Positions 11,451 to 23,521 of a stretch of DNA of 64,000 nucleotides are shown here, piece by piece (the first letter of the stretch is position 1; each line of letters starts with the position of its first letter). Position numbers and translations under genes: made by a program. The notes under the pieces are model-generated. The model was not told the origin of the DNA, ran no database searches, and saw only the letters and a program-made list of their open reading frames with translations. The stretch spans positions 23,934,001-23,998,000 of the forward strand of contig NC_084891.1 in NCBI RefSeq assembly GCF_958979055.1, given 5' to 3'. This DNA is from Alnus glutinosa. Its lineage: Eukaryota; Streptophyta; Magnoliopsida; Fagales; Betulaceae.

Positions 11451-13800
11451 TCGTGTCATGTATGAATCTTCTCAGCTCACAAAATCCACTTGTTGTGTCT
11501 GAACGGTATGGATGTGGATTTTGTTCCGTCAACAATAAAAGGTATCGAAGTGCTCCGCATATATCATGGTCTCTTCTCCTTACCAAGTCAGCTCTCTGTA
11601 GATATGTTCGACATGAACCATCTCTTCTCTCCATGTTTTTTCCGGTGTGGAATGAACTAGTATATGTGTTATGTGCCAGTGTTTCATATTTTAGTATGTA
11701 CAGTCACATATTATGCCTGCATACTGTGAATGGTTTTTTTTTTTTTTTCCAATTGAAATGGGAAAAAGGTTAAAATGATGGTCTTTTCCACTCTTGATCC
11801 GAAAGAGAGTGGAGGACCTAAAAAGGGTGATCTCTCAAACAACAAATCCAAAATGAAAATTACAGTGCAAATAATGCATACAAACGGTAAGAAATAGGTA
11901 AAAAATGACCCTCAATAATGAATGGTGCCTTTTTGTTCTGTTTTGAACATTCTCTACTGTTTCTGGGTTATGGTGATATCGCACAAGCAAAAGATATTTA
12001 CACAGAAGATTGGATCATGCTTCAATTATGCAAACTGCCGTAAAAGTTACTAGAAGCTGCCTGAATGAAGTAGATGCATAGTGTGTTTCAAATGCATTAT
12101 AGAGGTGACTTGGTCAAAACAATGGCTTGTCTCATTCTTCCGTTCACTACTATTTTTCTCCTTTTCTCGATGGTCGTGTATTGGTCAAACTTCATTAAGC
12201 AATTTATAGAAGACAATTTAAAATCATAATGAGAAGCACTTGATTCCAAATCCTTAAATTTCAATGCAACCCAAATGGTTTTTGTTAGGAATAATCTCAC
12301 TCAAACCAACCTTCAAGTTAGTACCGGCCCAAGAAGAGACAATAACAAGACTTCCGGAAAAGTCATATTTCGAGAGATAAACACTAAGCAGCTATTGTAA
12401 AAAATACGCGACAAAATGTATACTCTGATTAGGTCTCGGGAATGCAGACTACCTGGAACTCAAAGTCAACTTAGCTAGTCAAGGCCCAAGACAAGCATGT
12501 CTCGAGGACTCAGTCATCAGCCCCAATTAAGGAATGAGTCGCAACCTGGATTTCATGGAATCGCACTCAGCCTTAGGAAGTTCGGGATTGAAGATAAATT
12601 TCAGGTTTTCTATCAAAAATCTCGCATGGAGGTTTATAAGTAAAGAATCCCAATATTGGAGGAAAGGAGAGTCCGAGTCTAAATTAGACTCTAACGGCAT
12701 TCTCAAGTCAAAGAGCACGAAACCTTAGCAGTAATAGTGCTCATCACACAGCCTATAAATAGCCCAATACCCTAGGTATAAAGAGTGATTATTTTTTGGA
12801 TTAAGCAGACTTTTTCTCTCATAAACTAATTTAGGCATTGAAACGAGATTAAAAAAGGGTTTTTAGTTTTAGTTGTTTTGCAAATTTTTGAAAAGTGTAA
12901 AGAACATTGAAGAATGTGTTATGTTTACACCATACTAAAAACTGTACAACAGTTTATAACCCTTCAAATAAAGATATAAAGTGCAATAATTCACTCATAG
13001 AATTGAATATCAAAATGACTATTATAATTAGGAGGCATTCAAAGATCAGAACACATTATTAGGAATGTATTCTTCAAAATTGACTAACCTTATATTCCAA
13101 AGAAGAGGTATGTTTCTCATTTACATTCTAAGTAGGTTACGAGGCAACAAGAAAATACAGACTTTGTTTGATAATACTTTTTCATTCTTTCTATTTTTTC
13201 AAAACAAAAACATTAATAAATAATCCAAAACATGAAATATTCTAAATTATTTTTACATTTAATCATGTCAGAACATTTTTTCAAATATATATATAAATCT
13301 TAATAGAAGTATTAACAAACAGAAATAATATCTTTCGAGGGCTATGCCTCTGCTTGGGTCTCCTTTTTTGAAAGTTCAGATAGGGTTGAAAGGTTTCACG
13401 AGAGTCATTACCTTGTTTGTCCTCTATATTAGTGCTTGTACCGCTTTATGCGGATATTTTCTTAATTTTTGCTCAAAATATAGAGGATCGGTTGTTTATA
13501 GTCCATTTGAGATCATTTATAAACCCTTTTTTATTTTTTGGTTTCCAATTTTGATATGGTTTCTTTCGTATGGGTTTGTTGTCGGAACGCTCGCCCTCTT
13601 TTATTTTTGTTTCATTATAACCCTTTTCGTTTTATGTGATGTAATTACAAAAAAAAAAAATATATAAAAAAAAAAAAAAGAAAAAGAAAAGGAGAGAGAG
13701 AGAATGCTAGGATTGAACGATGCGTTTCATATTGTGGACAGATAGACGAAACGGTGCGATTCGGCTTGGCGATGCCGACCTTTAGGCGGTATCTACTATT
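11451..13800. other. Intergenic region with a possible solo-LTR fragment
   Basis: This starts with the 3' UTR of the 85-aa gene and ends at the RPS29 promoter. Between about 12286 and 12960 the sequence has LTR-like composition: a TGTTAGGAATAATC start, GC-richer leader-like DNA and a TATAAATAGCCC promoter-like motif at 12753. I could not define a CA end or a target duplication. The remainder is AT-rich with no gene seen, apart from A-rich low-complexity DNA at 13649-13700. Confidence 0.4.
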
Positions 13801-13816
13801 CCAAACCGAGACTTCG

Positions 13817-13824
13817 TATATAAG
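13817..13824 (+). promoter_or_regulatory. TATA box of the RPS29 gene
   Basis: TATATAAG lies about 95 bases before the RPS29 start codon. It predicts a transcription start near 13845-13850 and a 5' UTR of about 65 bases, short as usual for ribosomal protein genes. Confidence 0.6.
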
Positions 13825-13838
13825 AGTATCCAAAAGGG

Positions 13839-13847
13839 TTAGGGTTT
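13839..13847 (-). promoter_or_regulatory. Telo-box (AAACCCTAA on the minus strand)
   Basis: TTAGGGTTT, the complement of AAACCCTAA, lies next to the predicted transcription start. Telo-boxes near the start site are a known mark of plant ribosomal protein genes, linked to expression in dividing cells. Confidence 0.65.
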
Positions 13848-13913
13848 TTAGAGGACTTCATTTTATTCCAGCTACCGAAGCGGCGCAAAACGTTGGAGTT
13901 TCTCTGAGGAAAA

Positions 13914-14937
<1,024 letters not shown>

Positions 14938-15359
14938 AGACTGGCTACATTGATGAAGTATTCGTCCCCGGAATATGGTTCCTCCTTAGCTTCTGCCCAA
15001 TCACTTTTTTTTCTTCCATAAATGTTGTAGTCGGTTTTGCTTGAACTTGAAGTTGTGTTTTTATTAACCAATCCTATCTAATAGTGGCCTTTTGTTGGAC
15101 GTATAATTTCTCTACGTTGCATTATAGTTTTGATAGAGTTGAGCTCTTGCAATAAGAGCCACATAATTTATCTACGTTGCATTATAGTTTTTATGGGCTG
15201 ATATGTTTGTAGATGTTTAGCCATTTGTTTGCATCAGCTTCTCTACGAGTCTACGACTAACAAATGCAGAGTTGGCCTCGAATGGCCTCTGTTCTGTCTC
15301 ATATTCGAAAGTGACGATGTTTGTGGGAAGCCATCGTGGGAATCCTATCCTCGAATGGT
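14938..15359. other. RPS29 3' flank
   Basis: The presumed 3' UTR and downstream spacer. An 18-base phrase (CTACGTTGCATTATAGTT) occurs at 15112 and again about 60 bases later, a small local duplication. No gene is seen. Confidence 0.5.
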
Positions 15360-16110
15360 TAATGGTGTGTTTGGGTATTGAATTTTGAGAAATAGAATTG
15401 AATTGTAATTCTATTTACAAATATGAGGTAAAAAATTGTGTTTGGGTGTTGAATTTTGAGATTGAAAAATATTATATTTTAATGGCAAGAAATGATTGGA
15501 AGTTAAAATGTTGTGTGAAATAATAATTTAAATAATAATAATTTATTATATATTGATTATTTAATTAAAAAAATAAATAATTTTTTTTTAAAAAAAATAA
15601 TTGAAATCAAAATTAAAAATTAAAAAAAAAATAAAAAATGAAGCAAGTGGTGGTTGTCGATTGGCAGCCACCCTTTTGGGGGTGGCCGCGCGGCCACTCT
15701 CAAGGGTCGGGGGTGGCCGTGCGGCCACCCCCAGTACTCGAGGGAGGCCGCGCGGCCTCTCCCAAGGGTCAGGGGTGGCCGCGCGGCCACCTCCAGTAGT
15801 CGGGGGAGGCCGCGCGGCCACCCCCAGTAGTCGGGGGAGGCCATGCTCTCCAAGGTCGGCCGGCAGCCACCCTTCTGTTTTTTTTTTTTTAATTTCTTTT
15901 ATTTTTTTTATTTAAATTATTAATATTTTATTATTTAAATGTGGGACTCACGCGTTTTTTTGAGTCTACTTTTCCTGTACGTGAGTCCCACCATTAATCT
16001 GAAAGACAGCCTTGAGTGGACTCAAAATTCGGATTTTTAGGCGGGTGGGTGGCTTTTAGAAAAAATCCGAATGGAATAATTATTCTACTCTGTTGCCAAA
16101 CCAACCATTA
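15360..16110. mobile_element. MITE-like element carrying a GC-rich palindrome array
   Basis: The left end reads TAATGGTGTGTTTGG (15360-15374) and the right end CCAAACCAACCATTA (16096-16110). They are inverted copies with about two differences. The termini resemble the GTGTTTGG ends of many plant hAT- or Harbinger-type MITEs, but a clear target duplication could not be settled. The left-end motif GTGTTTGGGTRTTGAATTTTGAG is repeated about 72 bases inside, suggesting nesting. No transposase is present. The middle holds the 31-bp array described separately, between AT-rich shoulders. Confidence 0.5.
15682..15845. repeat. 31-bp tandem array of GC-rich palindromes
   Basis: Five 16-bp units of the type GTGGCCGCGCGGCCAC start at 15682, 15713, 15744, 15775 and 15806, exactly 31 bases apart, with a decayed sixth at 15837. 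The first and fourth are perfect palindromes. The third is GAGGCCGCGCGGCCTC: both arms changed, so the palindrome is kept. The 15-base linkers are related (CCCAGTA/CAAGGGTC types). The block is far more GC-rich than its surroundings and CpG-dense. Confidence 0.9.
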
Positions 16111-17051
16111 TGTTCTCTCTCTCGTAGAGGTTTGTGCACACCAGTCGTTTATAGCCAAGACCGATGGGTAGCCTTATGGTACACTCATTTGAACTTAGAG
16201 CATGGTACACTTAAGGTTGCGAGTCAAATAACAACTTGGTAACGGGATAGCCATTTTTGCATATTCCCTCCCCAATCGGTAAAGTTGGAATTTTCTTAGG
16301 ACTTTTTTCGCCAATCAATGTTTTTGTCATCGACTTGTTGAATATGGCGGCAGTTGCGGTTGGTAATGTCGGTCATGAGTGGCAAAGAAATCAGAGAGAT
16401 CGAGACTAAGAGGATTAGGTTTTGAGAAATGAGATGTGTCAAGAACAATGACCACTTAGCCATCTCAAACGGCGTCATTTTGAAGGACAAAAATAATAAT
16501 TCAAAATGATGTTTTGGTAGATAAAAATGGATAATTATATTATTGGTCTTTAGAGTTGGCTTAAATTACAAATTAAAGTTTATGGAAGATTTTTTTGTGG
16601 AAAACTAGAATTACGAATAATTTTTTGAACTTGTATTTTGATTGTTTACTAAGTTAACATAATTTTTTAGTTTGTCATGTCAGATCCAATAACAAAATGA
16701 CACATGTACATTATAATAAAAAAATATAAATATATCAAAATATAAATAAATAAAACTTATAAATTAGTTTTAAGAAAATAATAAAGAAAATAGTGATTAT
16801 TTTTTACATGGCGAAGCCGGTCAATGGCGGTCATACGACTCGTACCTAATCTATTTACATGGCCATGCCGCGTTGGCCCATCACTTGTGCATGGGCATCA
16901 TTTGGAGCCCAAGTCCGGTTCACTTCCTACCCCTTGTGTGTTTTGGAGGCTTCTGCTAAGAGCTCCTTCATCTGTGCCAGGAACAAATCGTAAATAGGAA
17001 ATAGTAAGTAGCATCTTAAGCTAATTGCAAACAAGGAAAAAAAAAAAAAAA

Positions 17052-17090
<39 letters not shown>

Positions 17091-17647
17091 CAAATTAATT
17101 CAAAATTATGTACTCGGGGTGCCAGCGTCATGCCTATGTGTGGCAATAAAAACTGGGGCCTACTCGGAGTAGGACCAGTTGATTTTTCTTACTATTACAT
17201 GTTAACATGTTAGTAAATAAAATCAAGTACCCCATATGTACTTTTAACTAAGTACGATAGTTAAGTATTATCTACCTTAAGTTTCAGCGATGCCCTAATG
17301 TAATTGGGTCAAAGTTATGGCTCAATCGAATTTAGAGGAGTGCACGATTCTAAGTGTCTAGGCCCATCCTATGTGACTCTCAGTGGGTACGTGTTATTAT
17401 GATCACGCTCAGATAGAATAGTTACAATTGGTCTCTCTTGCCTGCCTTTTTTTTAATTAAAATAAAATAAAATATTATGTCATAAGCATGTCAGGACGAA
17501 GAACTTTGATCTGCAGTGTAAATATGCTCCTCTTTTGAACAGCTTATCTTACCTTACAGTCCTCACCTTTATCACTCCTGCCCTACATTATTAATATGAT
17601 AGTGAAAAACATTTGTGATTATATTGTTGTCCGTAGCATATTTTAAG
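16111..17647. other. Intergenic AT-rich DNA
   Basis: No coding sequence is seen. It includes an A-run followed by a TA microsatellite (17038-17089). The rest is unclassified spacer. Confidence 0.5.
17057..17089. repeat. (TA)n microsatellite after an A-run
   Basis: About 20 A residues followed by about 32 bases of alternating TA. Confidence 0.85.
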
Positions 17648-18118
17648 AGGGGAAAAAGTATACATAACTCTTTCAAACTACCACTCAATTGTCAATGTGT
17701 CCCATAAACTATCAATTATGTCAATGTTTTCCCTAAAGCCAACAAAAAGACAAAAATAGCCTTAAAAAAGTTTCAATAAGGCAAATATATCCTTATAAAT
17801 GTAAAAAATTAAAAAAAAAAAAAAAATTAGAAAGAAAAGAAAATTGAAAGATTGAAAAATAAAAATCCAAGGGACTGGCCAAACTGAAAATTATATAAAA
17901 CAAAATCTTAAAAAAAAAAAATGAAAAACCTTGGTTTTTTATTTTATTTGCTTTTTTTTTTTTCAAAATTTTATTTTTTTTTTTTTGTTTTTATATAATT
18001 TTAGAAATGATATTTTTGTCATTAGGGGGACATTAACATTGTTTAGTAGTTAAGAGAAAAATATTAATACAATTAATAATTTGGGAGGCACCTTAACAAT
18101 TAAATGGTTGTTATCAAA
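17648..18118. mobile_element. MITE with diverged inverted arms
   Basis: The left arm (about 17686-17745; AATTGTCAATGTGTCCCATA, then AATTATGTCAATGTTTTCCC) matches the reverse complement of about 18022-18110 (AATTGTTAAGGTGCCTCCC, then AATTGTATTAATATTTTTCTC). The centre is A- and T-runs. There is no ORF. The element at 48636-48981 has a similar layout and may be related. Confidence 0.45.
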
Positions 18119-18631
18119 CATGAATACATTAGATACCTTCCCTCAAATTCCTCTATCCGCATACAGTATACCAACAGTCAACTGTCAAGTAGTTCCGCAA
18201 ATTGTGCCACATTATTAGGGTCCGCATTAGCCACTACGGTCTACGGCTGCAGGAGTGGAGGACTCGTCGTAATAATCGCACTTTAAGCCAACCTTTCGTT
18301 CCCTCCATTTCATGCCCATCTCGCTCATAATCGCCGCCAGACAACTCTAATGCCTCTTCCTGAGGTGAGAAACAATGAAAGCCGGAAGTAATGAGGTGGC
18401 GCTCATCATTCCCGCTTCAACCACTTCCATTTCTACAATGGTGCGCTATACAATCTTTGACCAACAGATTTGGGGAACCCTTGACGAGAATTGCAAAGAG
18501 AGGAAACCATATTATTGGAAAGAGAAATGCTATCCATACTCTAATGTGCCAAGTATACTTTTATTTATTGTTTCATACGGTAATTTTTAACGTTACGTCA
18601 ATAAGTTATGTAGCACGGTAACACTCATCAC
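18119..18631. other. Unassigned moderately GC-rich spacer
   Basis: This is slightly GC-richer than its neighbours, with short open stretches that match nothing I know. It may be decayed element or gene DNA; no feature is claimed. Confidence 0.35.
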
Positions 18632-19135
18632 TTTAAGGGTCGATTTAAGTTTGCGATTTCAAAAATTGATTTATGAAAGCGCAGTAAAACGTTTAGCGAA
18701 ATTGCGATAAGAAGAGGTAAATTTAATCACTTAGTCAATATTTCAATCATCTTCCTCTCTCACATGTGGGTTCAAACTACATTTTAATAGGTGAGGCCCA
18801 ATACGTGAAATATAATTGAAATGAGGTGAATGACGAAGTCAAGACCTTTGACTCTGATACCATGTTAAATTACCACTTATTCCAAAAGTAGATAAAAATA
18901 TGTAAATTTAATCACTTAATTAATATTTCAATAATCTTTAAAATCGCAAGTTATCATAAAAAAATTCCGTGTTTTCAAAAAAGGATTCACTTGCTTGCGA
19001 TTTGAAAAAACAAATTTTCTACATTTTCAAATAATAATTTTTTAAAAACGCAATTTTCAAACGATTAATTTTTGACGATATGGATTAAAATTGTATTTTT
19101 TATCTAGGAAATCGCAATTTCAAACATACCCTAAA
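18632..19135. mobile_element. hAT-like MITE with an internal insertion
   Basis: The left end TTTAAGGGTCGATTTAAG-TTTGCGATTTC is matched in inverted form at the right end (GAAATCGCAATTTCAAACATACCC, about 19108-19131). Inside, a phrase of about 38 bases starting GTAAATTTAATCACTTA occurs at 18717 and again at 18902, bracketing about 145 bases. This fits a second insertion within the first, or a deleted LTR-type element. There is no ORF. Confidence 0.5.
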
Positions 19136-19267
19136 TCAATATCTTCTCCATGACTGAGAAGATATATAAAAATAATAATAATGATAAAAATAAAAAGAAG
19201 AAGAAGAAAGAGCATGTTGGGCCTTTTTCTCTCTCATTGTTTTTCTAAACCTTATATTTTTCAGAAC

Positions 19268-19272
19268 AAAAA
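19268..19272 (-). terminator. Pol III T-run terminator of tRNA-Ala
   Basis: AAAAA on the plus strand, TTTTT on the transcribed strand, about 12 bases past the 3' end of the tRNA. Confidence 0.7.
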
Positions 19273-19284
19273 TGAAGGGATATA

Positions 19285-19357
19285 TGGAGGTGCGGGGAAT
19301 CGAACCCCGTGCCTCTCGCATGCGAAGCGAGCGCTCTACCATATGAGCTACACCCCC
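19285..19357 (-). tRNA. tRNA-Ala (anticodon CGC)
   Basis: The minus strand folds as a 73-nt cloverleaf. The acceptor GGGGGTG pairs with CACCTCC and includes the G3:U70 pair that identifies alanine tRNAs. The D arm is GCTC...GAGC. The anticodon stem CTCGC/GCGAG encloses TTCGCAT, giving anticodon CGC. The T arm CGGGG-TTCGATT-CCCCG carries an intact B box. The A box reads TAGCTCATATGG. There is no intron. Downstream on its own strand is TTTTT (19268-19272), a Pol III terminator, and upstream is a CAA start-site motif (AACAAGACC). Confidence 0.95.
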
Positions 19358-19915
19358 TCACGCCGGTCTTGTTAATGTAACAATCGTATTTGTGGGCAAC
19401 AAATTACTGTGTTGTTTTACCGCTTGGGACTTGGGAGTGGGCGAAGTGCTTGACTTTACTGTCAGCAACAGCAAGCAGCTCCGAGACGTGCCCAACGGCT
19501 CGCAATCCACCGCAACTCTGCGCAATTAAAGTCGCCACATTCCCCACTGTTTCTGCAAACACTAAACAAGGGCAATAACTACTCTGCGCATCTTCAATGG
19601 CTACGAAAGACAATGAAACCCACATGGTCTCCTTTATTTCTCTCTTCCCACTCCTTCATAAACAATCATATATATATATATATAACTATATTTTTTTCAA
19701 GGTATGGGTGTTTAGTCCTCTACGCGCTCTCTTCTCCTCCTTATCTCCACGGATTTTCTGGTAGACTTTCGGGTTCTCTCAACCTTGGGGTGACGAAAGG
19801 CCGGTGCTTCTGATATTTCTTGTCTATTTCCCGGATGGGCTAACTTGCTTAAAAACCCAGGGTTTACTACTAGTCTTCTCTGGAGGTCATTCTCACTGAC
19901 ATTAATTTGGACATT
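19358..19915. other. Spacer and 5' UTR of the secreted peptide gene
   Basis: This separates the divergent tRNA-Ala and peptide precursor genes. It contains TATATA runs at about 19669-19684 that could serve as a TATA region, then a pyrimidine-rich leader. No other gene is seen. Confidence 0.5.
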
Positions 19916-21351
19916 ATGAAGCTTTCTGGGTTGTGGGTCTTGTTCTTCGTGGTTGGGACAGCTTTCTTGTTCCTTAACTTCTCCGGCAGCTTAACTGGCT
20001 CCTTTATTCCCGGTAAATACTTTTGTTTTTCGATCTGCAATGTTCCTTTCCTTTGTTGGTGAAGGATTCATGCAATGGGAAATACTGCATTCTCTAATTT
20101 ATTGCTGTTGTTTCTCATTACATATGATATATATATGATGAGATGTTGGATGCAGTTAGTGGATTTTTCTACCATGGTTTTGTCTTGAGATCCCTTGCTT
20201 GTTGGATCATTTATACGTTTTGTTGGTTGATATATATAAACATGCCAGCCATGCTATGGCGTTTGTGATGGCTTAACTGGTTTTGCAGGCTGAAATGATC
20301 ATGTGCTTTTTGAAAAGAAAAAATTCTCTTCGGAAAAAGGCCAAATTCATGAAATTAAAACGAATATGATCACATGGAATCTCATATCTATTTCTCCTCT
20401 CATACTATTTACTCATTTAGGACTTCAAAATTATTCTTTTTAAGGTACTGACAGTATCCTGAATTTATTCCAGAAACGGTATTGGCTCACCATGGTGATG
20501 GTATGGCAATGACCATAAGAAGCAGGAGGCTGAAGGTACCTTCACTGTAACTCCAGGGCTTTACGGCTCAGCAATCCTTTTCGGAAAAATGCTAGAATTT
20601 TCAAAATTTTCTTTCAAAACTTTGTTCTCAAACGATATATCAAGATTGTGACATATTTCTCAAAATGAAAGATTATATGAGATTGTGACACATTATTTAA
20701 GAATTAAATTTTAACGAAATTTTTTGAGATGTGTAGCATTTTCCATCATTTTCACCTATTCAGCAACTTGTCTCAACTTAAATTCCTTATGAATTTGCTA
20801 TTTTAAATCGTGCGATTTAAAAATAGTAATTTTAAAATGTATTATTTAAAAATAATGTTTTAAAAAACAGTTAAATGTTTAATAGAATGTTTAAATGTTT
20901 AAAATAATGTTTAAATGTTTAATAAAATTATAATTTAACCTTTAAAAAAAGTAATTCCTTATTTACGATTTGAAAACGCAAACTTTTTAATAATTTTAAA
21001 TTGTTCTTTAAAAAAAAAACGTACTCTTATATAACTCAGAAGAGTCTGGCTATATATACTGGATTAGCATTTCACACTGATTATATTTTTGTTTTATTGA
21101 AATTTGGAATCTGTTATTTTGATTTTTTTATTTTTTATTTTAAAAAAAAAATGCAGGAAAATGGCAATAATCCGGGTTCTGAGAAGAAGAGACACGTAGG
21201 CAATGTGAATCTGGATGATTACCACCCGATCGATCCAGTTCCAAGTTCAAAGGCTTCCATAAGACCCGGACCTATCCAGCATGGGACTCCTCTCATGCCG
21301 TATATTCCAAGACCTTCCCCTCCTACTCCTACTCAACCCATAAATGGATGA
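19916..21351 (+). CDS. Secreted peptide precursor with DDY / Pro-rich C-terminus (117 aa, 3 exons)
   Basis: Exons are 19916-20012, 20474-20535 and 21157-21351, all GT-AG and in phase. The first 22-27 residues are a classic signal peptide (MKLSGLWVLFFVVGTAFLFL). The middle is basic (TIRSRRLK, then EKKRHVG), suggesting a processing region. The C-terminus has an acidic-Tyr motif (NLDDYHPIDPVPSSKASI) followed by RPGPIQHGTPLMPYIPRPSP. The Asp-Tyr pair is the kind of site used by plant tyrosylprotein sulfotransferase, and prolines, small residues and a His follow it, as in PSY/CIF/RGF-type hormones. It does not match any of those consensus motifs closely enough to name. The expected route is secretion to the apoplast. 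The peptide function is inference; the gene structure is well supported. Confidence 0.78.
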
Positions 21352-21879
21352 TCTACTTAATTACCCTATTTAAGATCTCTTCTGGAGTAGTAGATATATA
21401 TGCCCCCCAGCCCCCCCTCCCAAAAAAAAAAAAAAGAAGAAGAAAAAAGAAGAAATCTTGCAACTTAATATGCACGTATTATTGTTCAAACCTTGCTTGT
21501 ATATTGTGTTATGCTTTATGCGGCCAACTTATGTTTCTGGTGTACTAGTTTCTTTGTGTTTATTAATGTGGATTTTTTTTATTTTTTATTTTTGTTCTAA
21601 TTGATGAAGGGTAATGGTTTTAAGGTACAATAACAGATTCTTGTGCAGGGCCGGGTAATCATTCTATTGAGATTAATTTCTTATAGATCCTCAGTTAAAA
21701 AGGCACAAATTGAATATCTATTATCTAGGGTTAGGTTTGAGAATTGTGGGAAATAATTTCTAAATTTGTGCTAGACATAATTTCCTTCACAAACATCCTT
21801 TTATTTATCTTTATAAGCAATAGAAGTACACAATTATCCTTGATTAAGCAACAATAATCGTTAACTCAAGAACTTAGTT
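21352..21879. other. 3' flank of the peptide gene
   Basis: The presumed 3' UTR with C- and A-runs (21402-21455) and plain AT-rich spacer. No gene is seen. Confidence 0.5.
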
Positions 21880-22370
21880 AACTCCAACACTCCCCTTCAA
21901 GCCGGAGCTAGCATAGATCGAGATCAAGCATGCCCAACTTGGAACAAAGACTGCTGAAGAGAGAACGAGCCAATGGTTTAGTAAGAATGTCACCAATCGA
22001 TCCTCGGACTTTGACATAATGACAATTTGCTTTTGCATTAAGAGATCCCAAATAAAATGGCAATCAACTTTAATTCGCTCATGAAACACTAGATTACTAA
22101 CAATAAACGGCCTGATTAATTGTCACATTTCATTCGCATAGGATAAGGTACATCAACACCTATATCATGAAGCACAGAGCGAACCCATAACATCTCACAC
22201 GCATATGAGTCGTGGCATCGTATTGGCATCGATCGTATTGAGCTTCCGCACCGGAACGTGTTTCTTACTAAGACAAATAACACAATTACCACCAAGAAAC
22301 ATACAATAAATAGATGTAGACTGTCTATCAATACGGTTGCCTGCTGCCTAATTAGCATCAGAAAACATAG
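21880..22370 (-). mobile_element. Decayed Ty1/Copia fragment (RNase H end)
   Basis: On the minus strand, broken frames give the RNase H end of a Copia polyprotein. They include a decayed segment ending PYPMRMKCDN (22116-22358), then HERIKVDCHFIWDLLMQKQI (about 22020-22090), and a degenerate C-terminus leading to SSGLKGSVGVN. These correspond to the CDN and HVEID.HF.RE positions of Copia elements. Stops and frameshifts are frequent and no LTR is seen. It is a dead fragment. Confidence 0.72.
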
Positions 22371-23321
22371 TAAGAATCATTAGACATAACAACCTATACA
22401 ATAACGTACCCCCTCCTGTCTGGTGCTCTTTTCAGGCACCAAATTAAGACTACCACCCATTTTGGTTCTTCCTCAAATATCATCACCCAATCCTTTACCA
22501 CCAAAATAAACACTTTTGGGAGTTGAGAACCTCATCTCAATCCACATGATCATACTATGTGCTTTTCTTCTGCTTCTGTGCTTCGTTTGCTTTTATCCCT
22601 TTCATGATGAGAATTGCTAGAAGGAAGTCTTTCTGGTTTTAGTCCCTACCGTCACACTAGTCTAAAAGTGAAAACAGTCATGAAAGTAATAGGGACCATG
22701 CAAGAATATCATTGCTCCTAAGCCTAGAGTCACTTTCATACTTAAGTTCAGAAACATTACTTATGATTGTGTTACTTTTAAGTAACAAACCAATTACAAT
22801 ATGAAGTGTCTCTCAAGTGATGATGCTCTCCAACTCCTAACAAACGAACATTATTTATCAATAAAGGTCTTGTTCTACTAAATGTCATCTTTATCAAATT
22901 AATAGTAAATTAGCCTATTGACTGATACCAGATTTCAGCTCCGCCCATATGCTGTACGTCCTCGTCAACTTTTCCGATTCTTTTTAATCGCTTCTAATGA
23001 AGGAATTCTTTTGCTTGATTGCAGATCAAATTGAAGCAAGATATATACGTTTCTATTTTCTAATGAAGTTTTTTCTTATTTTTTAAGTGTTTGGCGTGGC
23101 GTAAAATATTAATCAACCTGAAAATGTTTTCAGCTGACTAAGGATTTTTCGCCGCTCTTCCAAACACTCGGGTAGACAATTGTAAGAATGTACCTTATGA
23201 AGCCTACATCTACCGGAGCATGTCTCGACAGGTGGGTTACACAATGACTCTCTCACAATTTTCTGCTCAAATTGCAAGTAATAGGGACATTGTAAGAACT
23301 AATGATAATTGAAAGAGAGAT
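22371..23321. other. Intergenic, with small hAT-MITE-like traces
   Basis: No gene is seen. Around 23086-23170 there is an inverted pair: AAGTGTTTGGCGTGGCG on the left and, reversed on the right, CGAGTGTTTGGAAGAGCGG. This looks like a very short MITE. A related phrase appears near 23860-24025. Confidence 0.4.
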
Positions 23322-23521
23322 AAAGGAAAAGAGAAATGATCCCTACACTCATTTCTCACAACAGCCCCACAAAAGGCTGACGTGGCTGGTAATATTTTAT
23401 TATTTTTTTTGTTTTCTTTTCTTTTCTTTTTGTAAAAAAATAATAAAATATTATCAGCCACATCAACTTGTTGTGGGGCTGTTGTGAAAAATAAGTGTAT
23501 GTATCATTTCTCAAAGGAAAA
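23322..23521. mobile_element. Mutator-type MITE with perfect 9-bp target duplication
   Basis: The element spans 23331-23512 (182 bp). Its left half (from GAGAAATGAT) and right half (to ATCATTTCTC) are reverse complements over about 80 bases, so it is nearly all one hairpin with a T-rich loop. Flanking direct repeats AAAGGAAAA at 23322-23330 and 23513-23521 are identical. A 9-bp duplication with long inverted repeats is the mark of Mutator-like elements. There is no coding capacity. Confidence 0.85.

Noticed and set aside
12286..12960. Complete solo LTR
   Set aside because: The start and a TATA motif look right but no CA end or target duplication could be fixed, so it is mentioned only within the intergenic entry.
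15682..15845. Regular direct repeats resembling a CRISPR array
   Set aside because: The genome is clearly a plant nuclear one, linkers are related rather than unique spacers, and the units are palindromes inside a MITE-like element.
15588..15915. Open frames on both strands with Arg/Pro-rich repeats (such as RGRPRGL)
   Set aside because: They are a by-product of the 31-bp GC-rich palindrome array: a 31-base period shifts the frame each unit, and no start context or splice evidence exists.
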